The notes below the pieces were generated by a model. That model had not been told where the DNA came from. It saw nothing but the letters and a program-made list of their open reading frames with translations, and ran no database searches. A stretch of 33,081 nucleotides of DNA from DASZHJ01 sp035581425 (GTDB lineage: Bacteria > Pseudomonadota > Alphaproteobacteria > ATCC43930 > CGMCC-115725): contig DATJVP010000127.1 in assembly GCA_035581425.1 (NCBI GenBank), positions 1 through 33,081 on the forward strand. Reading direction: 5' to 3'. Positions 1 through 6,322 of this stretch are shown here, piece after piece. Every line of letters starts with the position of its first letter. The stretch's first letter is position 1. The position numbers and the translations under genes are program-made.

Positions 1-81
1 CAGAACACGCCCGAGCGCATCTTCGGCGCCCCGCAGGAAAAGCGCACGCGCGATTTCCTGCGGACGGTGCTGGAGAGGTAG
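1..81 (+). CDS. C-terminal end of a polar amino-acid ABC transporter ATPase (partial)
   Basis: Only the last 26 codons are in the window; the gene enters from the left edge in frame 1 and stops with TAG at 79-81. The residues PERIFGAPQEKRTRDFL followed by RTVLER match the conserved C-terminus of GlnQ/HisP-type ATPases (usual form: a P-x-x-x-F motif, then an ERTRxFL segment). These proteins hydrolyse ATP at the inner membrane to drive uptake of polar amino acids. Walker motifs lie outside the window, so the call rests on this tail alone. It points to a polar amino-acid importer immediately left of the window. Confidence 0.7.
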   Translation, partial: QNTPERIFGAPQEKRTRDFLRTVLER

Positions 82-91
82 CGTCGCCGTC

Positions 92-364
92 GTGCGCTAC
101 GTTCTCGCGGCCTCTCTCGCTCTCGTCACCAACGCCTTCGGCATCGTGGCGCCCATTCTATCTACCCGCCAACGGCGCTTTCGGGGGCGCCCTCGCCTGC
201 GGTCCGAACGACCTCGAATCGGCGCCGGAGATGGATGGCTATCAGACGATGCAAGCGATGCGCCAGAACGCGGCATTCCGATGTTTGCCGGGTATCACTG
301 GATGCGTGATCGCGACGACCGTGGCTACTACAGTCACGGCGAGTGGCACGCCTTCGAGAAATAG
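92..364 (+). pseudogene. Small exported protein, probably with two frameshifts
   Basis: A GTG at 92 opens an uninterrupted 90-codon frame to TAG at 362-364. Its first 22 codons encode a signal-peptide-like stretch (VRYVLAASLALV...) and its last 27 a plausible protein end (GYYSHGEWHAFEK). The middle, about 160-280, looks wrong in this frame: it is arginine-rich, and by my hand count only about half of its third codon positions are G or C. Frame 3 over the same bases reads YLPANGAFGGALACGPNDL and onward, with about 85% G/C third positions, as expected for real coding in this genome. The simplest reading is a small secreted protein gene interrupted by two compensating frameshifts near 155-160 and 278-284, either in the genome or as sequencing errors. 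I do not recognise the family. If no frameshift exists, the 90-residue frame is a hypothetical protein. Confidence 0.4.
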
Positions 365-381
365 GGACAGCCGAGCGATCG

Positions 382-403
382 GGGCGGCAGCATCCTGCCG
401 CCC
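382..403. terminator. Stem-loop between convergent genes
   Basis: GGGCGGCAG (382-390) pairs perfectly with CTGCCGCCC (395-403) around the 4-base loop CATC. It lies between the end of the small plus-strand gene (364) and the end of the minus-strand deacetylase gene (427), where a bidirectional terminator would be expected. No T-tract follows on either strand, so classic intrinsic termination is uncertain. Confidence 0.5.
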
Positions 404-426
404 GACCTCTCCCCCCGCTCCCGCTC

Positions 427-1362
427 TCACTCGCTTGCTGCTTGCCGCCACTCCGGGAGGCCGATGGCGGCGCGCCAGTGCTGGGCGATGCGGTCGCGCC
501 GGGCGAACCAAGCGCCGCCTTTGCGGCGCACGTGATCGAGAAAGGCGATCAAGCCGCCGATGCGGCCGGGGCGGCCGATGATGCGCAGATGCAGGCCGAG
601 CGTCATCATCCGAGGCGCCGATCCGCCTTCTTCCCAAAGCCGGTCGAAGGCGGCGACGCAATAGCGCGCGAAATCCTCGCCGAAGACGAAACCCCCGCCG
701 TTCTGGAACCGCATATCGTTGGTGTCGAAAGCATAAGGCAGGACCACGTGGCTGCGCCCCAGGAGCTCCGTCACATAGGGAAGGTCGTCGTTATAGGCAT
801 TGCTGTCGTAGAGGAAGCCGCCCTCCTCGACGAGAAGCCGGCGGGTCCGCGACGAGGCCGATGACCGTGTGTGGAAACCCACGGGGCGCTCACCGCAGGC
901 GCGCTCGATCGCGCGCACCGAGCGGAGAATCGCGGCGCGCTCCTCCGCCTCGGTCATTTTCGCGTGTCGCTCCCAGCGCAGCCCGTGGCACGACATCTCG
1001 TGCTTCAGGCTCACGGCCTCGCGCGCAAGCCAGGGCGAGAGCTCGATCGCGCGGCCGCAGGCGTTCATCGTGGCAGAGATGCCGTAATCGTCCAGCACCT
1101 CCATAATGCGCCACCACCCCGCGCGGGTCCCGTACTCGAAATGCGACTCCATGCAAAGATCGGGAGCGCCGATGACCTCCTCGACGATGTCGTAGATCCG
1201 CTCGTTCCGATCGTCGCCCTGGCTCACCGCGAGCTCCGCGCCCTCCTCGAGGTTCACCACCACCGAGACCGCGACGCGCGCATCGCCGGGCCAGCGCACC
1301 GATGGTGGCTTCCCGCCATAGCCGCGGAAGTCGCGTGTCTCCACCGTGCCGAGCCGGAGCAT
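427..1362 (-). CDS. PuuE-like polysaccharide deacetylase family protein (allantoinase-related)
   Basis: This 311-residue protein has the NodB-like fold of the PuuE group, cofactor-independent allantoinases that hydrolyse cyclic ureides. Visible family marks are an acidic N-terminal motif (VVNLEEGAE), a HFEYGTRAGWWRI segment, the histidine motif SCHGLRWERH, the stretch EEGGFLYDSNAYNDDLPY and a C-terminal GLHLRIIGRPGR. The loop before EEGGFLYDS reads GFHTRSSASSRTRRLL, unlike the YTGRTSPNTRRL-type loop I recall for PuuE allantoinases, so the substrate may not be allantoin. It starts 6 bases after the stop of the VOC gene and is probably co-transcribed with it from the sigma-54 promoter at 1913-1928. 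The ATG at 1362 is used; its ribosome-binding site is weak, consistent with coupling to the upstream gene. Family call is firm, substrate unknown. Confidence 0.85.
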   Translation of the reverse strand: MLRLGTVETRDFRGYGGKPPSVRWPGDARVAVSVVVNLEEGAELAVSQGDDRNERIYDIVEEVIGAPDLCMESHFEYGTRAGWWRIMEVLDDYGISATMNACGRAIELSPWLAREAVSLKHEMSCHGLRWERHAKMTEAEERAAILRSVRAIERACGERPVGFHTRSSASSRTRRLLVEEGGFLYDSNAYNDDLPYVTELLGRSHVVLPYAFDTNDMRFQNGGGFVFGEDFARYCVAAFDRLWEEGGSAPRMMTLGLHLRIIGRPGRIGGLIAFLDHVRRKGGAWFARRDRIAQHWRAAIGLPEWRQAASE

Positions 1363-1368
1363 GGCGGC

Positions 1369-1866
1369 CTAGAGGTGCGGATAGGTTGCGCGGTCGAAGA
1401 ACGCCTCGCCGGCCGAATAGAGACGATCCGGTGGGATCGGCTCGTGCGGCTCGCTCTCCATCGCGCTGTCGAAGGTCAATTCGATCTGCACGCCGCTGGG
1501 ATCGTAGACGAAGAGCTGCCACAGCGTAGTCTCGGGAATGATGAATTCGCGCCAGGGCAACCCATATTGCCGAAATCGCGCGCGGAAGCCCTCATGCCCG
1601 ATCGCCGTCAGCGAGACGTGATCGATGGTCGCGGTGCCATAAGGAGAGACGCCGGTCGGGCCGAAGGCCGAGCCTCCGGACCAGATGTGGATGATGACGT
1701 CCCCCATCGGTGTCGGGCAGGCAAGCCAGGCGCCGGGATTGCCGAAGGGCGGGCGTTTCGCCTCGCGCATGCCGAGGACGTTCTTGTAGAACTTCAGCGT
1801 CTGCTCGAGATCGTTGGTCTTGACCAGCACGTGGAAGAGACCGGTGACGGCAGAGGTCTCGCTCAT
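1369..1866 (-). CDS. VOC/glyoxalase-superfamily protein
   Basis: The product is 165 residues. It opens with GLFHVLVKTNDLEQTLKFY, typical of the first beta-alpha unit of the vicinal oxygen chelate fold, and continues with TIDHVSL and LFVYDPSGVQIELTFD, typical of the second half with its metal-ligand histidine and glutamate. Members are metal-dependent dioxygenases, lyases or isomerases of small molecules, or binding proteins; this one could act on a catabolic intermediate of the neighbouring ring-opening enzymes. The start is ATG 1866, because AGGAG lies just upstream; an in-frame GTG at 1929 would overlap the sigma-54 promoter. It is first in a two-gene unit with the deacetylase at 427-1362. 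The exact reaction cannot be read from sequence. Confidence 0.85.
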   Translation of the reverse strand: MSETSAVTGLFHVLVKTNDLEQTLKFYKNVLGMREAKRPPFGNPGAWLACPTPMGDVIIHIWSGGSAFGPTGVSPYGTATIDHVSLTAIGHEGFRARFRQYGLPWREFIIPETTLWQLFVYDPSGVQIELTFDSAMESEPHEPIPPDRLYSAGEAFFDRATYPHL

Positions 1867-1912
1867 CGCGTTCTCCTCGGTTGGGATCGTCGATCCCGCA
1901 CGGCGAGACTGG

Positions 1913-1928
1913 AGCAAAACCCGTGCCA
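1913..1928 (-). promoter_or_regulatory. Sigma-54 (RpoN) promoter upstream of the VOC gene
   Basis: On the minus strand the sequence reads TGGCACG-GGTT-TTGCT, a complete match to the RpoN consensus TGGCACG-N4-TTGCW, with GG and GC exactly ten bases apart. Transcription would begin near 1902, leaving a leader of about 36 bases before ATG 1866 and its AGGAG site. The placement splits the minus-strand cluster into two transcription units. RpoN promoters need an AAA+ activator; none is encoded in the window. Confidence 0.8.
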
Positions 1929-1947
1929 CCGGACGCGGCCGGCGGCC

Positions 1948-2856
1948 TCACCGCATCGGATGAGTACTGCGCCAATGCTGCGCGATGTCGATGCGCCGCG
2001 CGATCCACACCCCCTCGAAGTCCTTGATGTAGTCGAGCAGACGCTCGAGACCGGCGGCACGCGCGGGATGGCCGATGGTGCGCATGTGAAGCCCCACAGA
2101 CATCATCTTCGGCTGCGTCCGGCCTTCCTTGTAGAGCATGTCGAAGGCGTCCTTGTGGAACTCGAAATAGTCGCTGGCACCGGCGAAGGTGCCGTTCGAG
2201 AACTTGCCGTCGTTGTTGACGAGCGAATAGGGCACGACGAGATGCGGCTTGCCCGCGACCGTCGTCCAATACGGCAACTCGTCGTCGTAGGCGTCGGAAT
2301 CGTAGAGGAACCCACCTTCCTCCACGACGAGCCGTCGCGTGTTGACGCTCGGCCCATATCTGCAATACCAGCCGAGCGGCCGCGTGCCGACGGTCTGCTG
2401 CAGCGAGGCGACGGCGCGTCGGATGTGCTCGCGCTCCTCCTCGAGCGGGAGTTGATAGTGCTTCACCCAGCGCCAGCCGTGGCAGCAGACATCGAAGCCC
2501 GACTCCCGGATCGCCTGCGCAGCCTGCGGATTGCGCTCGATGGCGAGCGCGCAGCCGAACACCGTGAGCGGCAGATCCCGCTCGCGGAAGAGCCGCATCA
2601 ACCGCCAGAACCCAACGCGGCTCCCATAGGCGAACATGCCTTCCCCCGCGAGATCGCGCCCCCTGACGCCGGGGTCGGTGCCGCTCGCCTCAGTGTGGCT
2701 GAGCTCGGTGAAGGACTCGCCGTCCTGAATCGAGGGCTCGGAGCCCTCCTCGTAATTCATCACGAAGTTGATGGCGATGCGCGCAGCCCCTGGCCATTTG
2801 GGATCCGGCGGATGTGCCCCGTAGCCGATGAGATCGCGGTCGTAAGTGGCGGCCAT
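1948..2856 (-). CDS. puuE: PuuE-type allantoinase / polysaccharide deacetylase family protein
   Basis: A 302-residue protein of the PuuE group, which opens cyclic ureides such as allantoin in purine-nitrogen recycling. It carries the typical series of motifs: IGYGAHPPDPKWPGAARIA at the N-terminus, NFVMNYEEGSE (acidic metal/catalytic region), FAYGSRVGFWRLMRLF, the CCHGWRWVKHY histidine motif, VVEEGGFLYDSDAYDDELPYW and the terminal GLHMRTIGHPAR. It is closer to canonical PuuE than its paralogue at 427-1362. One loop differs from what I recall for characterised enzymes: GWYCRYGPSVNTRRL instead of a GWYTGRT-type loop. The ATG at 2856 follows a GGGAGGG ribosome-binding site. It lies 31 bases after the GlcG-like gene and is the last gene of the regulator-led operon. 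Family is firm; allantoin as substrate is inference. Confidence 0.85.
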   Translation of the reverse strand: MAATYDRDLIGYGAHPPDPKWPGAARIAINFVMNYEEGSEPSIQDGESFTELSHTEASGTDPGVRGRDLAGEGMFAYGSRVGFWRLMRLFRERDLPLTVFGCALAIERNPQAAQAIRESGFDVCCHGWRWVKHYQLPLEEEREHIRRAVASLQQTVGTRPLGWYCRYGPSVNTRRLVVEEGGFLYDSDAYDDELPYWTTVAGKPHLVVPYSLVNNDGKFSNGTFAGASDYFEFHKDAFDMLYKEGRTQPKMMSVGLHMRTIGHPARAAGLERLLDYIKDFEGVWIARRIDIAQHWRSTHPMR

Positions 2857-2887
2857 GGGACCCTCCCCGGTGCGATCGCGCCGAGCG

Positions 2888-3313
2888 TCAGCCGGACACG
2901 GCGGCGAGCCCGGCCTTCGCGACCTCGAGATCTTGGTCGCCCGTGCCGGAGCCGACGCCGATGCCGCCGATGACCTTCCCGTCGACGACGATGGGCACGC
3001 CGCCCTTGAGATTGACGAGTTTGCCGCCCGTGGTGACCGCGAGCTTCATGTCGACGTCCGCCGGCACGTTGCCGGTCTGTGCCCGCCCCGAGGCCGCGGT
3101 GACTGCCTTGTTGATCGAGGACTCGATGCTGAGAAACCTCGCTCCGTCCATGCGCATGAACGCGAGCAGGTTCCCGCCATCGTCGACGACAGCGATGCAT
3201 TGCGGAACGCCCATGGTGTCGGCCTTTGCAATCGCCGCCGCGATGATCCTCGCCGCACCCTCATGCGTGAGACGCTTGTGCTCGACGACGGACGGCTTTC
3301 CCTCTTTGCTCAC
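2888..3313 (-). CDS. GlcG/HbpS family protein
   Basis: This 141-residue protein belongs to the GlcG/HbpS family (DUF336), small alpha/beta proteins found in glycolate-utilisation and other catabolic operons; some bind haem or corrinoids, and most have no assigned reaction. Typical features visible are ITHEGAARIIAAAIAKA-like N-terminal helix (here LTHEGAARIIAAAIAKADTM), CIAVVDDGGNLLAFMRMDGA, the central KAVTAASGRA segment, GGVPIVVDGKVIGGIGVGSG and the C-terminal DQDLEVAKAGLAAV. It starts with GTG at 3313, overlapping the racemase-like gene's TGA by four bases, so translation is probably coupled. The context (racemase-like and PuuE genes) implies an accessory role in ureide or hydantoin metabolism, but what it does there is unknown. 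Confidence 0.85.
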   Translation of the reverse strand: MSKEGKPSVVEHKRLTHEGAARIIAAAIAKADTMGVPQCIAVVDDGGNLLAFMRMDGARFLSIESSINKAVTAASGRAQTGNVPADVDMKLAVTTGGKLVNLKGGVPIVVDGKVIGGIGVGSGTGDQDLEVAKAGLAAVSG

Positions 3314-4062
3314 GCCTCACCCCCGATTTCTTCAGCGAATAGCGCCGCGAGCGCGGGATCGACCCCGCGGAGCTCGCGTCGCGGCAAGCGAGCATAGCTT
3401 CCGCGCACGGGCTTGGGCAATGCGAGAGCGGCGAGCATCTCCGCAAGCCGCACCGCGCAGCCTACGCCGTCGACGATGGGTATCGGCGCACGCTCCTGCA
3501 GAAGGGTGCCGATCCCCGCGAAAGCCGCGCCGCCGATGATGGCGCTATCGGCACCAGCGCTCGCGAGATCGGCGATCCCCGCGAGGATCGCGTCCGCTGC
3601 CAATGAGGGCTCCAGAAAGCTCGCATCCGGGGGGTCGACGACGGCGATCGCGGCCACGCGAGAGGCGAGGCCATGGCTCTCGATCACCTCGCGGTACATC
3701 GCGGCGCCACGGCGGCCGAGCGCGACGAAGCCGAACCGGCTTCCGATCGTGCAGGCCGTCAAGAGCGCCGCCTCGGTCATGCCGACCACGGGGATCGGCA
3801 AGGCCTCGCGCACGGCGGGGAGGCCGGTGTCGGTCGCAACTGCGATCACGAGCGCGTCGGCTCCCGCGTGATGCCGCGCCGCGAGCGTCAGCACGGAGTG
3901 CGCACCCAAGAGGTTTTCCGCTCGCGTCGCGATGACGCGGGGGCCGGTTTCCGCCGTCACCGCGCGGATTGTCGTGCCGGCCGCGCAGTGCGCGCGCGCC
4001 GTCGTCGCGACCCGATCGGTGATCGCCTGCGTGGTGTTGCCATTGACGATCAGGATGTTCAT
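3310..4062 (-). CDS. Asp/Glu/hydantoin racemase family protein lacking both catalytic cysteines
   Basis: The 250-residue product has the Asp/Glu/hydantoin racemase fold: N-terminal MNILIVNGNTTQAITDRV (usual motif NPNTT), GADALVIAVATDTGL at 68-81, IPVVGMTEAAL, GADSAIIGGAAFAG at 170-183 and PIVDGVGCAVRLAEML. Hydantoin and allantoin racemases use one cysteine in an ACFGDPGL-type motif and another in a LGCAGM-type motif. Here the aligned positions are Val75 and Gly178, so two-base proton transfer by cysteines cannot occur. The rest of the fold, including the substrate-phosphate-like NT loop, looks intact. It may be a racemase with other bases, a lyase or decarboxylase, or a binding protein. Its ATG overlaps the regulator's stop by four bases (ATGA), and its own stop overlaps the next gene, so the three are tightly coupled. 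Confidence 0.8.
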   Translation of the reverse strand: MNILIVNGNTTQAITDRVATTARAHCAAGTTIRAVTAETGPRVIATRAENLLGAHSVLTLAARHHAGADALVIAVATDTGLPAVREALPIPVVGMTEAALLTACTIGSRFGFVALGRRGAAMYREVIESHGLASRVAAIAVVDPPDASFLEPSLAADAILAGIADLASAGADSAIIGGAAFAGIGTLLQERAPIPIVDGVGCAVRLAEMLAALALPKPVRGSYARLPRRELRGVDPALAALFAEEIGGEA

Positions 4063-4817
4063 CGCCGGCCGGGCGCAGGGAGGCGGAGCGCCGCCGCCAG
4101 ATTGACCGTGGGCTCCTCGGGCGCCCTAACCCGGAGGCGGCCGAAATCACTGGTGAGATGGCGGCGCATCATCTTGGCTGCGCCCTTGGCATCGCCCTTC
4201 GCCATGAGATCCACCAGCAGACGGTGCTCATCGACTGCGCAGAAGGGGAGATCGCGGCGCTCGAAAAGCGCAAGGCTGAGCGTGGTCCGCGGCACGAGCT
4301 GGCGGACGAAATCCGCGAGGATCGGGTTGTCGCCGATCGCAGCGATGACGAGATGGAATTCGCCCAAGAGCCGCAGCAGCACGCTGCGCTGTCCGTCGGC
4401 GGCGGCTTCCGCCTGCAAGCGCAAATGCGCGCGCAAGCTGCGGATGTCGTTCGCGGTGCAGTGACGCGCGGCTTCCTCGATGATGTCGGTTTCGATGAGG
4501 CGGCGCGCGGCATAAGCCGATGCGGTCTCCTCGAGCGTGGGCGCGGCGACGAACGCGCCGCGATTGGGCCGTAGCGTCACCAGCCCGGCGAAGCTCAGCC
4601 TCTGCAAGGCTTGGCGCACAAGCGTGCGGCTCACGCCAAAAATGCGGCAGAGTTCCTCCTCGCCAAGCCGTGTGCCCGCGGGGAGCCGCCCCTCGCAAAT
4701 TCCTTCCTGCACGGCCTCTGCAATCGGATCGCTCGCGAGCCCCGCCCAAACGCCGAGGCGCCCTCGCTCCAATACCGGCGAGGCAGCTGCTTTCTGTGTT
4801 TTCGACGCCGATTTCAC
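4059..4817 (-). CDS. GntR-family transcriptional regulator, FCD (FadR-type) subfamily
   Basis: A 252-residue DNA-binding regulator. The winged helix is at about residues 30-95, with GEEELCRIFGVSRTLVRQAL as the recognition region and the wing LVTLRPNRGAFVA. The C-terminal FCD ligand-binding domain (about 105-230) includes RRLIETDIIEEAARH, EFHLVIAAIGDN, DEHRLLVDLMAKGD and MRRHL, which supply the histidines that normally hold a metal in these domains. I chose the GTG at 4817 because GAGGGAGG lies 7 bases before it; the open frame continues upstream but would run through the operators. It is divergent from the transporter-amidohydrolase operon and first in the operon with the racemase-like, GlcG-like and puuE genes. 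It most likely senses a pathway intermediate and binds the TTGTATACAA sites at 4872-4900, controlling itself and perhaps both operons. Confidence 0.9.
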   Translation of the reverse strand: MKSASKTQKAAASPVLERGRLGVWAGLASDPIAEAVQEGICEGRLPAGTRLGEEELCRIFGVSRTLVRQALQRLSFAGLVTLRPNRGAFVAAPTLEETASAYAARRLIETDIIEEAARHCTANDIRSLRAHLRLQAEAAADGQRSVLLRLLGEFHLVIAAIGDNPILADFVRQLVPRTTLSLALFERRDLPFCAVDEHRLLVDLMAKGDAKGAAKMMRRHLTSDFGRLRVRAPEEPTVNLAAALRLPAPGRR

Positions 4818-4871
4818 TGAATTTCCTCCCTCTTTTCCGAAGCTCAATGGCCTGCTCGATTCCTGGGCAAA

Positions 4872-4900
4872 TTGTATACAACTGCAAACTTTGTATACAG
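4872..4900. promoter_or_regulatory. Paired operators TTGTATACAA / TTGTATACAG, probable GntR-FCD binding sites
   Basis: A perfect 10-base palindrome TTGTATACAA (4872-4881) is followed by a second copy, TTGTATACAG (4891-4900), 19 bases on, about two helical turns. AT-rich palindromes of this form are typical operators of FCD-type GntR regulators, and one is encoded 55 bases away. TATACA/TACAAT hexamers inside the repeats could also serve as a -10 element for a housekeeping promoter of the regulator gene, which would make the site autoregulatory. Confidence 0.7.
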
Positions 4901-5113
4901 GGTAAATGTTGTTCCGGACCATCTGCTGGCACGAACGCAACTCCTGCGGCCGTCGCGACGCGGCTCCCGCGCCTCCATGCGAGGAAATCGCGGCCACCGA
5001 GCGAACCCCGCGTCTGCCGCTGTCGTCCTAGCACGATGGAATCGCACTGCATTGTATGTCTCGCTCCGCGCGGGACCGCGAGCGGACGGCGTTCGCTCGG
5101 CCTCGCCGACGAC

Positions 5114-5128
5114 GCAAGGATCGTGCCG
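5114..5128 (-). promoter_or_regulatory. Probable sigma-54 promoter facing the regulator operon
   Basis: The minus strand reads CGGCACG-ATCC-TTGCG. The GG and GC dinucleotides have the obligatory ten-base spacing, and 10 of 12 specified consensus bases match (C for T at the start, G for A/T at the end). Transcription would begin near 5102 and cross both TTGTATACAA operators, giving a leader of about 285 bases before GTG 4817. It is less certain than the two perfect sites. Confidence 0.45.
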
Positions 5129-5161
5129 TCATGCGTGCGCGGTTTCGCACCGGAGGAAATG

Positions 5162-5177
5162 TGGCACGGCTGTTGCA
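5162..5177 (+). promoter_or_regulatory. Sigma-54 (RpoN) promoter of the transporter-amidohydrolase operon
   Basis: The sequence reads TGGCACG-GCTG-TTGCA, a full match to the RpoN -24/-12 consensus. Transcription would start near 5188, about 63 bases before ATG 5251. RpoN promoters depend on an AAA+ activator such as NtrC, so the operon is probably switched on under nitrogen limitation. I could not identify a convincing NtrC site upstream. Confidence 0.85.
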
Positions 5178-5236
5178 CGCTTCCCCGATACCACGCCGCG
5201 CGCGGGGCGATTATCGGACGCGCGAGCGTCGAAACC

Positions 5237-5245
5237 AGAGGAGGT
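5237..5245 (+). promoter_or_regulatory. Strong ribosome-binding site deciding the start of the binding-protein gene
   Basis: AGAGGAGGT lies 5 bases before ATG 5251 and closely complements the 16S rRNA 3' end. It fixes the start at 5251 even though the frame stays open upstream to about 5056. Confidence 0.8.
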
Positions 5246-5250
5246 GCCCG

Positions 5251-6318
5251 ATGTGTGATCACCATGGCAATCGCGGTCTCGAGAATCTTCGGAACATGCA
5301 ACTGGATCGCCGATCGTTCCTGAGGTCGACCGCGGCGGGAACGATCGCGATCGCACTCCCGGCGGGCATGATGGGCTTCGCGGGCGACGCACTCGCCGCC
5401 AGCACGGTGAAGGGTACGCATGGCAATGGCTTCTGCAATGTCGCCTTCTTTCTCACGCATGCGAAGCAGCTGGCTAAGGCGGACGGGCTAACGCTTGAGT
5501 TCGTGAATACGCCATCCTTCGCCGATCAGGTGACGTTCCTCGGCACGGGCCAAGTCGATGTGAGCGTGCTCCCCTACACGAATTTCATGGCGCTCTACGA
5601 CGCCGGCGCACCGGTCAAGATCGTTGCCGGCGGCGGCGTGCAAGGCGTATTCATCGTGGCGCAGCCCGGCCTCGACACGCCGGAGAAGCTCAAGGGCAAG
5701 ACGCTCGGCACCTTCCAGAACGACACGCTCGAGGTGCTGCCTTACGACTGGCTCGCCAAGCACGGCGTCTCCTACAAGGACATCAAGGTCCGCTACATGG
5801 ACTCGATGGGCGAGATGGTCGCGGCCTTCAAGGCCGGCGCCGTCGACATCGCCTCGACAATCGAGCCCTATGGCTCGGCGATCCTCGCGGACGTCAAGGG
5901 CTCGATCCTGCTTTCCGACGGCATCGACATCTACGGCCCGCAATATACGGACTGCGTCCTCGCAGCGAGCACCAAGCTCATCGAAAAGGACCGCGGTAGC
6001 GTCAAGGCGCTCATCAAGGCGATGCTGAAGGCCCAGCTCATGTGGGAGCAGGACCAAGAGAAGCTACTGACAGAAGTGCTCGTCGGCACCTATTACAAGA
6101 CCACGATCGAGAATGCCCGCATCGGCGCGAAGGCGCAGCCCGCCAAGGTCGATCAGCGCGCGCAGACCGAGTTCATCCTCAATCGCGTCGAATCCGTGAT
6201 GGCGATGGGCTACATCAAGAAGAAGCCTGGCCCGGATGCAATCGACTGGAGCATCCTCGAAAGCGCCATCGCCGAGATTCCGGCGGATTACGCGAAGCTG
6301 ACCTACAAGTCCGCCTGA
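5251..6318 (+). CDS. Tat-exported ABC transporter substrate-binding protein (SsuA/TauA/NMT1 type)
   Basis: A 355-residue periplasmic binding protein. Its N-terminus has a twin-arginine signal, DRRSFLRST (arginines at residues 20-21), followed by a hydrophobic stretch and a likely cleavage after GDALA near residue 49-50. The mature part carries features of the NMT1/SsuA-like fold: FVNTPSFADQVTFLGTGQVDV, NFMALYDAGAPVKIVAGGG, LKGKTLGTFQNDTLEVLPYDWL and EMVAAFKAGAVDI. Such proteins deliver sulfonates, nitrate, pyrimidines, hydantoins or related small molecules to the cognate permease. The Tat signal implies folding in the cytoplasm before export. It is first in an operon with permease and ATPase only 4 bases downstream and overlapping, respectively, then four hydrolases; its ligand is probably the substrate of those enzymes. 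It has a sigma-54 promoter and strong ribosome-binding site. Confidence 0.9.
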   Translation: MCDHHGNRGLENLRNMQLDRRSFLRSTAAGTIAIALPAGMMGFAGDALAASTVKGTHGNGFCNVAFFLTHAKQLAKADGLTLEFVNTPSFADQVTFLGTGQVDVSVLPYTNFMALYDAGAPVKIVAGGGVQGVFIVAQPGLDTPEKLKGKTLGTFQNDTLEVLPYDWLAKHGVSYKDIKVRYMDSMGEMVAAFKAGAVDIASTIEPYGSAILADVKGSILLSDGIDIYGPQYTDCVLAASTKLIEKDRGSVKALIKAMLKAQLMWEQDQEKLLTEVLVGTYYKTTIENARIGAKAQPAKVDQRAQTEFILNRVESVMAMGYIKKKPGPDAIDWSILESAIAEIPADYAKLTYKSA

Positions 6319-6322
6319 GCCC

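Larger units (their letters stand above)
4818..5250. other. Divergent regulatory region between regulator and transporter operons
   Basis: No gene is supported in these 433 bases. The segment holds two TTGTATACA operator copies close to the regulator gene (4872-4900), a weaker ATTGTATGTC copy at about 5052-5061, a minus-strand sigma-54-like promoter (5114-5128), a GTGCG/CGCAC inverted repeat (5135-5150), a perfect plus-strand sigma-54 promoter (5162-5177) and a strong ribosome-binding site (5237-5245). Open frames crossing it on both strands show no recognisable protein and are arginine-rich, as expected of non-coding GC-rich DNA. Confidence 0.7.

Noticed and set aside
871..2973. A 700-codon plus-strand frame opposite the deacetylase and VOC genes
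   Set aside because: It spans three real minus-strand genes and their gaps, has no family motifs and no ribosome-binding site; antisense shadow.
4921..4950. A TGGCACG at about 4928 resembling a -24 element
   Set aside because: No TTGC or GC dinucleotide at the required spacing (AACG then CAACT), so not a sigma-54 promoter.
5072..5099. GC-rich inverted repeats (such as CGAGCG...CGCTCG) in the regulator/transporter divergent gap
   Set aside because: Short arms with long loops occur often by chance at this base composition; no conserved operator form.
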